Positions 32,771-41,617 are shown, numbered from the stretch's first letter. The stretch is DNA of 43,674 bases from Thermoplasmatota archaeon (GCA_023379435.1 JAMCUH010000048.1:1-43674); one strand, 5' to 3'. Translations and numbers: made by a program. The notes: generated by a model not told the origin, from the sequence alone.

Positions 32771-34228
32771 TTATAGCTGAAAGAGCTGGTAATTTGGTGG
32801 TTCACTTATGATCCTGATGTCGTGAGGATGGCTCTCCTTAAGCCCGTTAGCAGTGATCTTGGTGAATACTGTCTTCTCCTTCAACTCCTTGATGCTGCCT
32901 GCACCAACATACCCCATGCCTGATTTCAACCCTCCAACAAGCTGGAAGAGAACGTCTTCAACCTTTCCTCTGTACGGAACTGCCCCCTCAACACCCTCTG
33001 CCACATACTTTGATGTTCCCATTCTAGGATACCTGTCAGAGAGACCAACCTGTATTGCACCCAGGGAACCCATTCCTCTGTAAGATTTGTACTTCCTTCC
33101 GTTTATGATCATTTCCATTCCTGGACTTTCCTCCGTTCCGGCCAAAAGTGAGCCAAGCATTACAGCATCAGCTCCAGCCGCAATAGCTTTCACAAGATCA
33201 CCAGAATATCTGATACCCCCATCGGCGATAACGGGAATGCCATGCTCAGAGGCAACGTCAGCCACTTCAGATATTGCTGTGAGCTGTGGAACACCTACAC
33301 CTGCCACGATTCTTGTTGTGCATATGGATCCTGGGCCTATTCCAACCCTGAGGCCATCCACATCCATGGATATAAGATCTTCAGCGGCTTTTGAAGTGGC
33401 TATGTTACCGACAACAAGATCACAGGAAATTGCGGACCTCATCTTCTTGACAGATTTGAGAACATTCTCATTGTGGGCATGGGCTGTATCCACAACTATG
33501 ATGTCTGCGCCCTCATTCTCCAAATTAACTGCACGATCAACGTCAAAAGGTCCAACAGCAGCTCCAACGATTAGCTGCCCCTCTTCATCTCTGGTTGCAT
33601 CAGGGAATTTCTGCCTTGTGACAATGTCCTTGGCTGTAATGAGACCAACAACCCTTCCGTTTGAGTCAACAAGAGGAAGCTTTTCAATCCGGTGCTCGTA
33701 AAGTATCCTGATGGCATCTTCTATACTAATATCGTCCTTTGCATAGACAACATCCTTTACCATTATGTCCTTGACCTTCTTCTTACCAGGGTCGGCAAAA
33801 AGCAGGTCCCTTTTGGTAAGGATACCTACAAGTTTTTCCCCCCTAACAACGGGAAGACCTGCAATGTTCTTGCTTTTGATTATGGACCTTACTTCTTCCA
33901 GATTGGTATCAGGGTCTATGGTTATTACATTCCTGATTTTGAGAGACTCCTCCCTCTTTACCTTGCTCACAAGTGTTAGCTGCTGATTCATGGACATATT
34001 TCTGTGAATTATTCCAACTCCACCAGCCCTGGCCATTGAAATAGCCATTTCAGCCTCAGTGACAGTATCCATGGGAGAACTGACAATAGGCATGCTCAGC
34101 TTGACGTGCCTGGTGATTTTGCTGTCCGTCTTCACCTCCTTGGGCTCAACAGATGTTTTTGCGGGCAAAAGCAGAACGTCATCGAAGGTATAACTTTCCT
34201 TCAGATTTGCGAACTTACCGGCAAACAT
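32771..34228 (-). CDS. guaB: IMP dehydrogenase
   Basis: Oxidises IMP to XMP with NAD+, the first committed step of GMP synthesis. The TIM-barrel catalytic domain is split by two CBS modules (about 95-145 and 155-205), which bind adenine or guanine nucleotides for control. The active-site loop GPGSICTTRIVAG has catalytic Cys303, and GADAVMLGSLLAGTEESPG and YRGMGSLGA are the phosphate and flap regions. The length of 485 residues is normal for the full enzyme. The ATG at 34228 lies 25 bases after a TATA box. It is a single-gene unit. Confidence 0.97.
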   Translation of the reverse strand: MFAGKFANLKESYTFDDVLLLPAKTSVEPKEVKTDSKITRHVKLSMPIVSSPMDTVTEAEMAISMARAGGVGIIHRNMSMNQQLTLVSKVKREESLKIRNVITIDPDTNLEEVRSIIKSKNIAGLPVVRGEKLVGILTKRDLLFADPGKKKVKDIMVKDVVYAKDDISIEDAIRILYEHRIEKLPLVDSNGRVVGLITAKDIVTRQKFPDATRDEEGQLIVGAAVGPFDVDRAVNLENEGADIIVVDTAHAHNENVLKSVKKMRSAISCDLVVGNIATSKAAEDLISMDVDGLRVGIGPGSICTTRIVAGVGVPQLTAISEVADVASEHGIPVIADGGIRYSGDLVKAIAAGADAVMLGSLLAGTEESPGMEMIINGRKYKSYRGMGSLGAIQVGLSDRYPRMGTSKYVAEGVEGAVPYRGKVEDVLFQLVGGLKSGMGYVGAGSIKELKEKTVFTKITANGLKESHPHDIRIISEPPNYQLFQL

Positions 34229-34248
34229 GTAGTGGTAAGGATTAATTC

Positions 34249-34257
34249 ATATATCTA
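34249..34257 (-). promoter_or_regulatory. TATA box of guaB
   Basis: Minus-strand AGATATATG is centred 25 bases before the guaB ATG. Confidence 0.5.
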
Positions 34258-34388
34258 ATTTTGTAGAATATTGCAAAAGTACGTGACATACAATGATCCA
34301 GGTTTTTCTTCGGTGATTGGGAAAATTGTCACTTTAAGCATAACCATCGGGATCTTTTCCAATGTTATTTTCAAAGGGAAACGTGTAG

Positions 34389-35135
34389 CTATCTTTTCTC
34401 TTTGGTAAAAAATGATTCCATGAGTGATATGGCCGATTCCACCCATTTATTCTCATCATACTTCATCAGGCCATAGTACCAGCCCAAGATATCCTCTGGA
34501 AGGGAAAGCCTCCTTGCAGCTGCACCCGTGCACTCATCAATTATTTTCATGTCCGGTATGACGAAATCACTGATGTCTGGAAGCCTTAAACCTGAATCCT
34601 TCCTCTTTACGGTAACGGCATATACCGGGCCCATGTGAAAAAACCTTGAAAACTCATAACCAACATCCATGATTATTCTGAAACTTGTTTTGTATACCTT
34701 TAATGCCTCGTCACCAATAACAAGCGCATATTCATTTTCGTTTAGCAGATCTTCCGCACCTGTATTCTGGGATTCAATCATTTTACCGTCAATCTTCAGG
34801 GAAGTGAGCACCAGTCTGAGGTATTCCTTTGTCGTTTCCGTTTCATTTGAAATTGATATCCTCATACTTTTTTTTATCGTATGACCGTCTGAAACAAGTA
34901 ACGTAGAACCGGTCGTTGAAAGGGTGTGGATGTTTGTGGCATTTATCCTTTCAAGATCGCCCGTGTTCCTGAAGTACGAATAAAGAGATACAACAGAGGC
35001 AAGTACACTCCCGTCCAGCACATTCTCAAGATTTTCTCGCGGAGTGCCGCGCGCCACATTGATTCTATCGCTCAGCGAATTATAAAGAGGATCGCTGTGC
35101 GTGTAGCTCAGAATTGAATATACTGGATCATTCAT
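34389..35135 (-). CDS. MqnA/MqnD-like protein (periplasmic-binding-protein fold, cytosolic)
   Basis: Probably related to the menaquinone enzymes MqnA (chorismate dehydratase) or MqnD. Family-like segments are LENVLDGSVLASVVSLYSY, then LLNENEYALVIGDEALKVYK near residue 135, and an aromatic-rich domain II. No signal peptide is present, which fits a cytosolic enzyme and not a transport protein. Thermoplasma makes menaquinones, so the role is plausible, but other mqn genes are not in this window. The open frame reaches 35165, but GGGGGAT lies just before the ATG at 35135, which overlaps the threonine dehydrogenase stop by 8 bases; I chose that start. A distantly related binding protein is the alternative. 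Confidence 0.55.
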   Translation of the reverse strand: MNDPVYSILSYTHSDPLYNSLSDRINVARGTPRENLENVLDGSVLASVVSLYSYFRNTGDLERINATNIHTLSTTGSTLLVSDGHTIKKSMRISISNETETTKEYLRLVLTSLKIDGKMIESQNTGAEDLLNENEYALVIGDEALKVYKTSFRIIMDVGYEFSRFFHMGPVYAVTVKRKDSGLRLPDISDFVIPDMKIIDECTGAAARRLSLPEDILGWYYGLMKYDENKWVESAISLMESFFTKEKR

Positions 35136-36078
35136 TACCCATATCCCCCATGGAAAGATGCTCATACATGTCTCTCACCATGCCGCTGAAGTCATAAGAA
35201 GGGTTAAAATTCCAGTCCACTATGGATTCAGAAATGTCCAGTGATCTTGGCCACGTTTCTGCGATTTCCTGTCGATAGTCTGGAACGTATGAAACCCGGA
35301 AGTCAGGCAGGTATTTCTGAAGCTCATTCTCAAGGTCCTTTGGCGAAAAACTGAATGCCTGTACATTGTATTCCAGATTATACCTCAGTCTTTCCCTATC
35401 AGCGCTCATGATGTCCAGTATGGCTTTAATTGCGTCGGGCATGTACATCATTGGAAGTGTTGCATTCTCTTTTAGATAACATGTGTATTGCTTATGTTTT
35501 GCAGCATGAATTATCATGTCAACTGCATAATCCGTTGTTCCGTTGCTGGGAGGCATGGAATAACTTATGAGGCCGGGTAAACGTAAGCCTCTCACATCAA
35601 TTCCGTATTTCTTTGAGAAATAAGACGATATCTGCTCAGCGAACACCTTTGATATCCCATATATGCTTGCCGGTCTTGTAAGTGTAATGGCAGGCACATT
35701 TTCTCTCGGGGTATCTGCTCCAAAGACGCCTATGGTGCTTGGAATGATGACCATTTTCATGGAAAGTTCCCTCGCGACCTTCAATACGTTATATGTTCCA
35801 GTGAAGTTGACAGAAAAGGCAAGATCATTGTTCTTTTCGCCCAATGCCGAAAGGATGGATGCGAGATGGATTATGCAATCCACACCCCTCTCCCTTGATA
35901 TTTCAAGTATGGATTTGTAATCCGTAACATCAACAACCTGCATCTCACAGGGCATGTCAGCATGGGGAAGGTACTTGTCGGTAGCTATTACAGATGATTT
36001 ACCATATTTCTTGCAAAGCTGAGGTATAAGATCGCTTCCAACCTGTCCAAACGAACCTGTAACAAGAAAAGTAGCCAT
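35128..36078 (-). CDS. L-threonine 3-dehydrogenase, SDR type
   Basis: Oxidises threonine to 2-amino-3-ketobutyrate with NAD+. The protein is an extended SDR: GSFGQVGS (8-15) is the cofactor loop, HLASILSALGEKN the following loop, PSTIGVFG holds the catalytic Ser/Thr and IYGISKVFAE the Tyr-x-x-x-Lys. It resembles the UDP-galactose epimerase-like threonine dehydrogenase of Thermoplasma volcanium rather than the zinc alcohol-dehydrogenase type. The 316-residue length agrees. It is divergent from glycine C-acetyltransferase, which uses its product, and a TATA box lies 27 bases before its ATG. It overlaps the MqnA-like gene by 8 bases. Confidence 0.92.
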   Translation of the reverse strand: MATFLVTGSFGQVGSDLIPQLCKKYGKSSVIATDKYLPHADMPCEMQVVDVTDYKSILEISRERGVDCIIHLASILSALGEKNNDLAFSVNFTGTYNVLKVARELSMKMVIIPSTIGVFGADTPRENVPAITLTRPASIYGISKVFAEQISSYFSKKYGIDVRGLRLPGLISYSMPPSNGTTDYAVDMIIHAAKHKQYTCYLKENATLPMMYMPDAIKAILDIMSADRERLRYNLEYNVQAFSFSPKDLENELQKYLPDFRVSYVPDYRQEIAETWPRSLDISESIVDWNFNPSYDFSGMVRDMYEHLSMGDMGNE

Positions 36079-36100
36079 TGTTAGGTTATGCTAAAGTCAT

Positions 36101-36110
36101 ATTATATCTA
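36101..36110 (-). promoter_or_regulatory. TATA box of threonine dehydrogenase
   Basis: Minus-strand TAGATATAAT is centred 27 bases before the ATG at 36078. The divergent promoter for the acetyltransferase (TATTAATAA, 36121-36129) lies only about ten bases away, so one regulator could control both. Confidence 0.6.
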
Positions 36111-36155
36111 AGCGATCATCTATTAATAATTCAAGGCATTTAACTCTTGATATTT

Positions 36156-37337
36156 ATGAACAGAACAGGGTGGGTTGCAGAAGAAATTGAAAATCTTAAG
36201 AACCAGGGAAGATACATACCAATTCGACAGATAGACGGCCCACAGGGCTCTACCGTTACAATATCAGGAAGATCCCTGCTTAACATGTGTTCAAATAATT
36301 ACCTCGGCTTCGCAAATAACAGTGAGATAAAAGAAGCTGCAATAAACGCCATACGCACATATGGCGTAGGAGCAGGAGCCGTCAGATCCATAGCTGGTAC
36401 GATTAAAATACACACGGAACTTGAAAAGGAGGTTGCCGAATTCAAGCACATGGAAGGTTCCGTTGTTTACCAGGGAGGACTTCTGGCAAACATTGCTGCA
36501 GTTCCGGTTCTTGTGGGAAAGGAAGATGTGGTCTTCAGCGAGGAGCTTAACCACGCGAGCATTATAGATGCTGTAAGATTGAGCTCGGCAAAGAGGATCG
36601 TTTTCAAGCATATGGACATGTCAGACCTCGAAAGGGCGCTCAAGGAGAACAGGAATGCTGGGAAAAAAGCTCTTATAATAACCGATGGTGTTTTCAGCAT
36701 GGACGGAGACATAGCTCCCCTGCCCGAGATCACGGAGCTTGGTGAGAAGTATGATGCCATGGTATATGTGGACGATGCCCATGGTGAGGGCGTTCTTGGC
36801 GATCATGGCAGGGGTATCGTTGATCATTTTCATCTTTCCCAGAGAGTGGACGTGGAGATGGGAACGTTCTCCAAGGCGATTGGTTCCATGGGTGGCTTCA
36901 TTTCAGGCTCAAGAGACCTTGTGGACATCATGAAGCAGAGGTCCAGGCCATTCCTTTTCAGCAGCGCACTCAATGCTGGCGATGCTGCCGCGGTTCTCAA
37001 GGCAATACAGATTCTAAAGAAGGACGACACGCCACTGAAGAAACTGTGGCATAATGCGGACAGACTGAAGCAGGGGCTTCAGAAGGCTGGCTTCGACACC
37101 GGTAGAAGCAAGACACCCATAACACCGGTCATGGTTGGAAACGAGAAAAAAACACTTGATCTGAGCGGACTGCTGTATGAAAAATACAGTGTCTTTGCAT
37201 CTCCAATAGTATATCCAACAGTTGCACAGGGCACAGCAAGAATAAGGCTCATGCCATCCGCAGTTCATTCTGATGATGATATTGATCGGGCCGTTGATGC
37301 CTTTGAGAAGGCGGGGAAAGAATTAGGGATCATATAG
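36156..37337 (+). CDS. kbl: Glycine C-acetyltransferase (2-amino-3-ketobutyrate CoA ligase)
   Basis: PLP enzyme that splits 2-amino-3-ketobutyrate with CoA to glycine and acetyl-CoA. Alpha-oxoamine synthase marks: NMCSNNYLGFANNSEI, YGVGAGAVRSIAGT, DDAHGEGVLGDHGRG, the PLP lysine in GTFSKAIGSMGGF, and FSSALNAGDAAA. The reading frame can begin with TTG at 36147, but ATG at 36156 leaves a usual N-terminus (MNRTGWVAEEIENL), giving 393 residues, close to the family norm. It works directly after the divergent threonine dehydrogenase. Other members of the family (BioF, HemA) are less likely given this neighbour. Confidence 0.93.
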   Translation: MNRTGWVAEEIENLKNQGRYIPIRQIDGPQGSTVTISGRSLLNMCSNNYLGFANNSEIKEAAINAIRTYGVGAGAVRSIAGTIKIHTELEKEVAEFKHMEGSVVYQGGLLANIAAVPVLVGKEDVVFSEELNHASIIDAVRLSSAKRIVFKHMDMSDLERALKENRNAGKKALIITDGVFSMDGDIAPLPEITELGEKYDAMVYVDDAHGEGVLGDHGRGIVDHFHLSQRVDVEMGTFSKAIGSMGGFISGSRDLVDIMKQRSRPFLFSSALNAGDAAAVLKAIQILKKDDTPLKKLWHNADRLKQGLQKAGFDTGRSKTPITPVMVGNEKKTLDLSGLLYEKYSVFASPIVYPTVAQGTARIRLMPSAVHSDDDIDRAVDAFEKAGKELGII

Positions 37338-37426
37338 ACACACCATCAGGGATAAATCTTGATCTGGAAGATATCATAGATTTTCATAAAAAACATGGGA
37401 GCATCATCATTCCCTTTTCCGGTTCA

Positions 37427-38053
37427 GTGTACCATGGAAATGTTATTGAGAGGAGGAACAGGTTTCTTGTTTCCGTGAAATACAATGGTAGAAAAATAGA
37501 TACCCACCTGCATGACCCGGGCCGGCTGAGTGAACTGATATATCCCGGTAACGATGTGATCTTCAGGGAGGCAAGCGGCAAGAAAACTGCCTTTTCCATC
37601 ACTGCTGCAAAAAAGGATGGTAACTGGATCCTGACAGATTCAAGGTTCCATAATGCTCTGATATCATCATTTTTCAGGAACAGCTGGAAATCTGAAGTCC
37701 TTCTGGGAAAAAGCAGGATTGATTTCTTTTCCTCCGGCTACTATGTTGAGATAAAGGGATGTTCGCTGGAAAAGGACGGAATAGCAATGTTTCCCGACGC
37801 ACCCAGCATAAGGGCTTCACGACAGCTCGCTGATCTTACGAACTGGGTGCTTTCCGGAGGAAAGGCGGCATTAATTGTACTGGTGTTTTCACCAGTTTCA
37901 AAATGCTTCATGCCCAATGCAACCACCGATCCTCTTTTCTCCGGGCGATTCAAGGATGCAATTGATGCCGGGGTAAAATGCGCAGCCTTAAGGTTCAGGA
38001 CTGATGAGCATGGCATATCCTTTACCGGTACCATACCGATTAAGGCCTGGTAG
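37427..38053 (+). CDS. sfsA: SfsA family protein (sugar fermentation stimulation homologue)
   Basis: Member of the SfsA family, whose E. coli namesake affects maltose metabolism and binds DNA; a nuclease-like fold is predicted for the family. The sequence contains RRNRFLVSVKYNG, HLHDPGRLSELIYPGND, and DAPSIRASRQLADL, which define it. The first canonical start is GTG at 37427. However, the frame is open upstream from 37307, and reading IIIPFSGS directly before GTG resembles the family N-terminus. A GGGAG at 37397-37401 lies seven bases before ATT at 37409, so a non-canonical start is possible. It follows kbl by 89 bases on the same strand and may share its transcript. Confidence 0.85.
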   Translation: MYHGNVIERRNRFLVSVKYNGRKIDTHLHDPGRLSELIYPGNDVIFREASGKKTAFSITAAKKDGNWILTDSRFHNALISSFFRNSWKSEVLLGKSRIDFFSSGYYVEIKGCSLEKDGIAMFPDAPSIRASRQLADLTNWVLSGGKAALIVLVFSPVSKCFMPNATTDPLFSGRFKDAIDAGVKCAALRFRTDEHGISFTGTIPIKAW

Positions 38054-38092
38054 ACAGAAAACATTAAACTTTTATCCGTTTGACTGAATGGT

Positions 38093-38746
38093 ATGGACAG
38101 GAGGATCAAGGGTAACATAGTAACCATTATAGAAAGCATGGCAAAGCAGTCACCGCCGCATCATTTCGAATTCTCCGACCCTTTCTGGGTCCTGATCACA
38201 ACGATCCTCTCTCACCGGACAAAGGATTCAGTAACAGATAAGGCGGCCAGAAAGCTCTATGAAAGATATCATGACTGTAAAGGTCTTTCGAAGGCGAAAT
38301 ATGATGACGTTCTTGGTATAATAGATAAGGTTGGTTTCAAAAGGGAGAAGGCGAAAAGGGTAATAGATGCTGCTGAAATCATATGCACTAAATATTCAGG
38401 TAAGGTTCCTGAAAGTATTGATGAGCTCATGTCCATAAGGGGAATCGGCCGCAAGACTGCCAATGTGATTCTTTCAGACGCACTTGGTATACCGGCCATA
38501 GCAGTTGACACGCATGTGCAGAGGATATGCAGGAGGATTGGAATCGCAAAAAATGACAATCCATTCGATACTGAAAAAGCACTGATGGGTATTGTGCCGA
38601 AAAACATGTGGATCGGTCTGAATCCCATGATGGTTGAATTCGGGAAGAATATATGCAGACCCGTAGGGCCAAAGTGCCATATTTGTTCTGTAAGGGAATT
38701 TTGCAGATACGGCCAGAAGAGATTGAACGAGACAGCGAAAAAATGA
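38093..38746 (+). CDS. nth: Endonuclease III (DNA glycosylase/AP lyase)
   Basis: Removes oxidised pyrimidines and cuts the DNA at abasic sites. The helix-hairpin-helix is MSIRGIGRKTANVIL (113-127), with catalytic Lys121, and the catalytic Asp is D139 in AVDTHVQRI. The 4Fe-4S cluster motif C188-x6-C195-x2-C198-x5-C204 is exact. The 217-residue length is normal. ATG at 38093 starts 39 bases after sfsA; a TATA-like CTTTTATC (38069-38076) lies about 21 bases upstream. It belongs to the same repair route as the glycosylase at 31227. Confidence 0.97.
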   Translation: MDRRIKGNIVTIIESMAKQSPPHHFEFSDPFWVLITTILSHRTKDSVTDKAARKLYERYHDCKGLSKAKYDDVLGIIDKVGFKREKAKRVIDAAEIICTKYSGKVPESIDELMSIRGIGRKTANVILSDALGIPAIAVDTHVQRICRRIGIAKNDNPFDTEKALMGIVPKNMWIGLNPMMVEFGKNICRPVGPKCHICSVREFCRYGQKRLNETAKK

Positions 38747-38837
38747 TCATGCCATCAATTTGCGTGTATAAAGACAAAAATAAGAAATACTAACAATGAT
38801 TACGAAATTGCTCTGATACAGAGGAAACTGTGTCAAT

Positions 38838-38846
38838 GTTTAAATA
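38838..38846 (+). promoter_or_regulatory. TATA box of the ferredoxin-geranylgeranyl reductase operon
   Basis: GTTTAAATA is centred 28 bases before the ATG at 38871. Confidence 0.6.
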
Positions 38847-38870
38847 TTGATAAATATACGTGTGGTTTGC

Positions 38871-39083
38871 ATGGTTGAAGTTAAGATCAAGAGTGAAATG
38901 GATGTGGACAGGGCCCTTTGCAATTATTGCGGGGCATGTGTTGGTATGTGTCCTACGGATGCTATCTTTATGGACGATACTGTCATAGAGATACACGAGG
39001 ATAAGTGCATAAAATGCACGTTCTGCGTAATTGGCTGCCCGACAGGTGCCATATCTGCGGAGTGGTTCCATGCAAAACTATGA
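38871..39083 (+). CDS. 2[4Fe-4S] ferredoxin
   Basis: A 70-residue ferredoxin with two cluster motifs: C17NYCGACVGMCP (Cys 17, 20, 23, 27) and C46IKCTFCVIGCP (Cys 46, 49, 52, 56). The proximal and distal loops are standard. An in-frame ATG at 38847 lies in the promoter, so ATG 38871 is taken, 28 bases after the TATA box. It overlaps the geranylgeranyl reductase by 14 bases. In Methanosarcina a ferredoxin is needed for geranylgeranyl reductase to saturate archaeal lipids, so this one is a likely electron donor for the next enzyme. Confidence 0.92.
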   Translation: MVEVKIKSEMDVDRALCNYCGACVGMCPTDAIFMDDTVIEIHEDKCIKCTFCVIGCPTGAISAEWFHAKL

Positions 39084-40260
39084 CGTTCTTGTGGTGGGTG
39101 GAGGCCCGGGTGGCAGTTCTGCCGCAAGGTTCTGTGCAAGGAGCGGTCTGAAGACCCTGATGATAGAGAAGAGACCTGACATTGGTTCTCCGGTAAGATG
39201 CGGCGAAGGTCTTTCCAAGGAATGGATGAAGGAGGGTGAGCTTAAACCGGATGATCATTGGATCTCCGATGAAGTGAAGGGTGCCAGAATTTACGGTCCA
39301 AGTGAGAAGGTCCCCATAATGCTCACGGCAGAAAAGGCAGGGAACGAGGTAGGCTACGTCGTGGAAAGGGATAAGTTCGACAAGGATCTCGCTGCCATAG
39401 CAGCATCTGAGGGTGCCGATATATGGGTTAAGTCACCAGCACTTTCCGTCGTCAAGGAAAAAGATCGTATTGTTGGTGCAAAGGTAAGGCACAACGGAAA
39501 CATGGAAGAGGTCAGGGCCAAGATGGTCATTGCCGCAGACGGTTTCGAGAGCGAGTTTGGTCGCTGGGCCGGTCTTAAATCCATCATACTTGCAAAGAAT
39601 GACATCATCTCATGCGTGGAATACAGAATGATGGGTGTTGACAGTGATGCAGATTACACAGACTTCTATCTTGGATCAGTTGCACCTGCAGGTTATATAT
39701 GGGTTTTTCCCAAGGGTGAGCACCAGGCCAATGTCGGGATTGGCGTCACCATATCAGCAATGAAGGATAGATTCGACGTAAAGAACTATCTGGATACGTG
39801 GATAAAGAAACATCCCGGTTATTCAAAGGGGAAGACAATACAGTATATTACTGGCGGAGTATCCGTGTCAAAGGTGAAGGACAAATTCACCCTTCCTGGC
39901 CTGCTGCTTGTTGGTGATGCTGCTAGGCTCATAGATCCCATAACAGGCGGCGGAATAGCCAACTCCTACATATCGGGTAAATATGCTGCAACAGTTGCCA
40001 GGGAAGCCATCGACTCAGAAGATTATTCCCAGACGATGATGCAGAAGTACGAGAAGATGGTAAAGGACAAATTCCAGAGAAAGCATCTCAGGAACTGGAT
40101 AGCAAAGGAAAAGCTTGCCAAACTGTCCGATGAAACACTGGATAAGCTGGTCGATGTTGTCTCTGATGTGAAGATGAGGGATATTTCAGTTCAGGCCATA
40201 CTGGAGGCAATTCTTGCCAAGTATCCTGAAATGGTAAAAGAGCTCGAGGATCTCATTTAG
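39070..40260 (+). CDS. Geranylgeranyl reductase (archaeal lipid saturation)
   Basis: FAD enzyme that hydrogenates the geranylgeranyl chains of archaeal ether lipids. The FAD loop VVGGGPGGSSAARFCA begins at residue 8, GEGLSKEW and VERDKFDKDLA follow, and the second FAD signature GLLLVGDAARLIDPITGGGI lies around residue 280, as in the structure-solved Thermoplasma acidophilum enzyme. The C-terminal helices are typical of the family. A longer frame from 39031 would lie fully inside the ferredoxin gene; I take ATG at 39070 (396 residues). Coupling to ferredoxin suggests electrons come from it. It is convergent with srp54, overlapping by 8 bases. Quinone-saturating homologues cannot be excluded. 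Confidence 0.92.
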   Translation: MQNYDVLVVGGGPGGSSAARFCARSGLKTLMIEKRPDIGSPVRCGEGLSKEWMKEGELKPDDHWISDEVKGARIYGPSEKVPIMLTAEKAGNEVGYVVERDKFDKDLAAIAASEGADIWVKSPALSVVKEKDRIVGAKVRHNGNMEEVRAKMVIAADGFESEFGRWAGLKSIILAKNDIISCVEYRMMGVDSDADYTDFYLGSVAPAGYIWVFPKGEHQANVGIGVTISAMKDRFDVKNYLDTWIKKHPGYSKGKTIQYITGGVSVSKVKDKFTLPGLLLVGDAARLIDPITGGGIANSYISGKYAATVAREAIDSEDYSQTMMQKYEKMVKDKFQRKHLRNWIAKEKLAKLSDETLDKLVDVVSDVKMRDISVQAILEAILAKYPEMVKELEDLI

Positions 40261-41617
40261 CGATATTTTCCAGGCTGAAGTCACCTGATCTTAGTTGTGA
40301 CCTCAGCATCTTCTTGAAGTTCCTGTCACCCTGGAGATTCTTGAAGTTCTTCTTCATGGCCCGGTATTCCTTCAGGAGGGATCTGACCTGTTCCTCCGTT
40401 GTGCCGGAACCCCTGGCAATCCTCTCTATCCTTTTGGTATTTATTATGTCAGGATCTGTCATTTCCTGTCTCGTCATGGAATCAAGAATGGTACTGTAGA
40501 GTTTGAGCTTCTGTTCAGCCGTTTCCACAACGTTTCCATCCATCTTCGCCATTCCACCCATCCTGGCCACAGGTAGAGAATCAAATATCTTTCTCATTAT
40601 ACCGGGACGGGAGAATTTTTCCCAGACCTCATACATGTCCATGAGGTTGAATTTACCCGACATCAACTTTGCCATGGATTCTTCGGCATCCTCTTCCTTG
40701 ATCTCGGCTTCCCTCGCTATTTCAAGCAGGGATTCAAGGTCTCCCAGGCCAAGGAGTCGTGAAAGAAACTTCTTTGGATCGAATATCTCCATGTCATCCA
40801 GATGCTCTCCGGTTCCTATGAAATAGATTGGTACCTTTGCCTCTGAAACTGCACTCAAAGCGCCACCACCCTTCCCTGTTCCGTCCATTTTTGTTATGAT
40901 GACACCTGTTATCCTCACATTCTCATTAATTCTGGAAGCCTGCGGTCCAGCCTGCTGGCCTACCCCGGCATCGAGAACATACAGCACCTCATCCGGGTTG
41001 ACAGCATCCCTGACATGGGAAATTTCCTTAAGAAGTTCCTCGTCCAGAGAATCCCTTCCACTGGTGTCAACGATCTTTACCTGTATATCTTTGAGTTCCT
41101 TCAGACCGCTCCTGCATATCTTTACTGGATCCTTTGAATTTTTTTCACCATAGAATGCACAGTTGACAGCCTTGGAAATCTGGTAAAGCTGGTCATAAGC
41201 AGCCGGTCTGTGTACGTCTGCAGCAATAAGTCCAACGCTCATCCCCTTTCTCATGAAAAATTTCGCAAGCTTGCCTGCTGATGTTGTCTTCCCTTGACCG
41301 TAAAGACCAACCAGCATAATGGTCTGCGGCTTGAGGGTCAGGGTTGATCCTTTTCCAAGAAGTGAGAGAAGTTCCTCATAGATGAGCTTTACGATAAAAT
41401 CCTGAGGAGCCATTCCTGCAGGCGGTTTCTCACCGGTTGCCCTTGCCTCCAGATCCTTGGAAAGTTTAAGGGCAAGCTTGACATTCACGTCTGCTTTTAA
41501 AAGGATCCTCTGAATATCCTTTACAACCTCCTTTATTGTTTCTCTGTCAATGATGGAGGAACCTGATATTTTCCTTATGGTGTCCCTCAATGAGGATGCA
41601 AAATTTTCCAGTACCAT
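40253..41617 (-). CDS. Signal recognition particle protein SRP54
   Basis: GTPase that recognises signal sequences at the ribosome and delivers them to FtsY. The N domain spans 1-95, the G domain has G1 GLYGQGKTTSAGK (104-116), VDTSGRDSLDEE, TKMDGTGKGGGALS, and GTGEHLDDMEIF, and the methionine-rich M domain (about 305-454) carries the 7S-RNA and signal-binding helices (VARMGGMAKMDG, ERIARGSGTTEEQVR). Length of 454 residues is normal. The SRP RNA is not in this window. Receptor FtsY is encoded 20 kb away. Confidence 0.97.
   Translation of the reverse strand: MVLENFASSLRDTIRKISGSSIIDRETIKEVVKDIQRILLKADVNVKLALKLSKDLEARATGEKPPAGMAPQDFIVKLIYEELLSLLGKGSTLTLKPQTIMLVGLYGQGKTTSAGKLAKFFMRKGMSVGLIAADVHRPAAYDQLYQISKAVNCAFYGEKNSKDPVKICRSGLKELKDIQVKIVDTSGRDSLDEELLKEISHVRDAVNPDEVLYVLDAGVGQQAGPQASRINENVRITGVIITKMDGTGKGGGALSAVSEAKVPIYFIGTGEHLDDMEIFDPKKFLSRLLGLGDLESLLEIAREAEIKEEDAEESMAKLMSGKFNLMDMYEVWEKFSRPGIMRKIFDSLPVARMGGMAKMDGNVVETAEQKLKLYSTILDSMTRQEMTDPDIINTKRIERIARGSGTTEEQVRSLLKEYRAMKKNFKNLQGDRNFKKMLRSQLRSGDFSLENIAK

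Noticed and set aside
33087-33701. 204-codon plus-strand frame inside guaB
   Set aside because: It runs antisense to an intact IMP dehydrogenase and has the Ser/Pro/Thr-rich make-up of a shadow frame.
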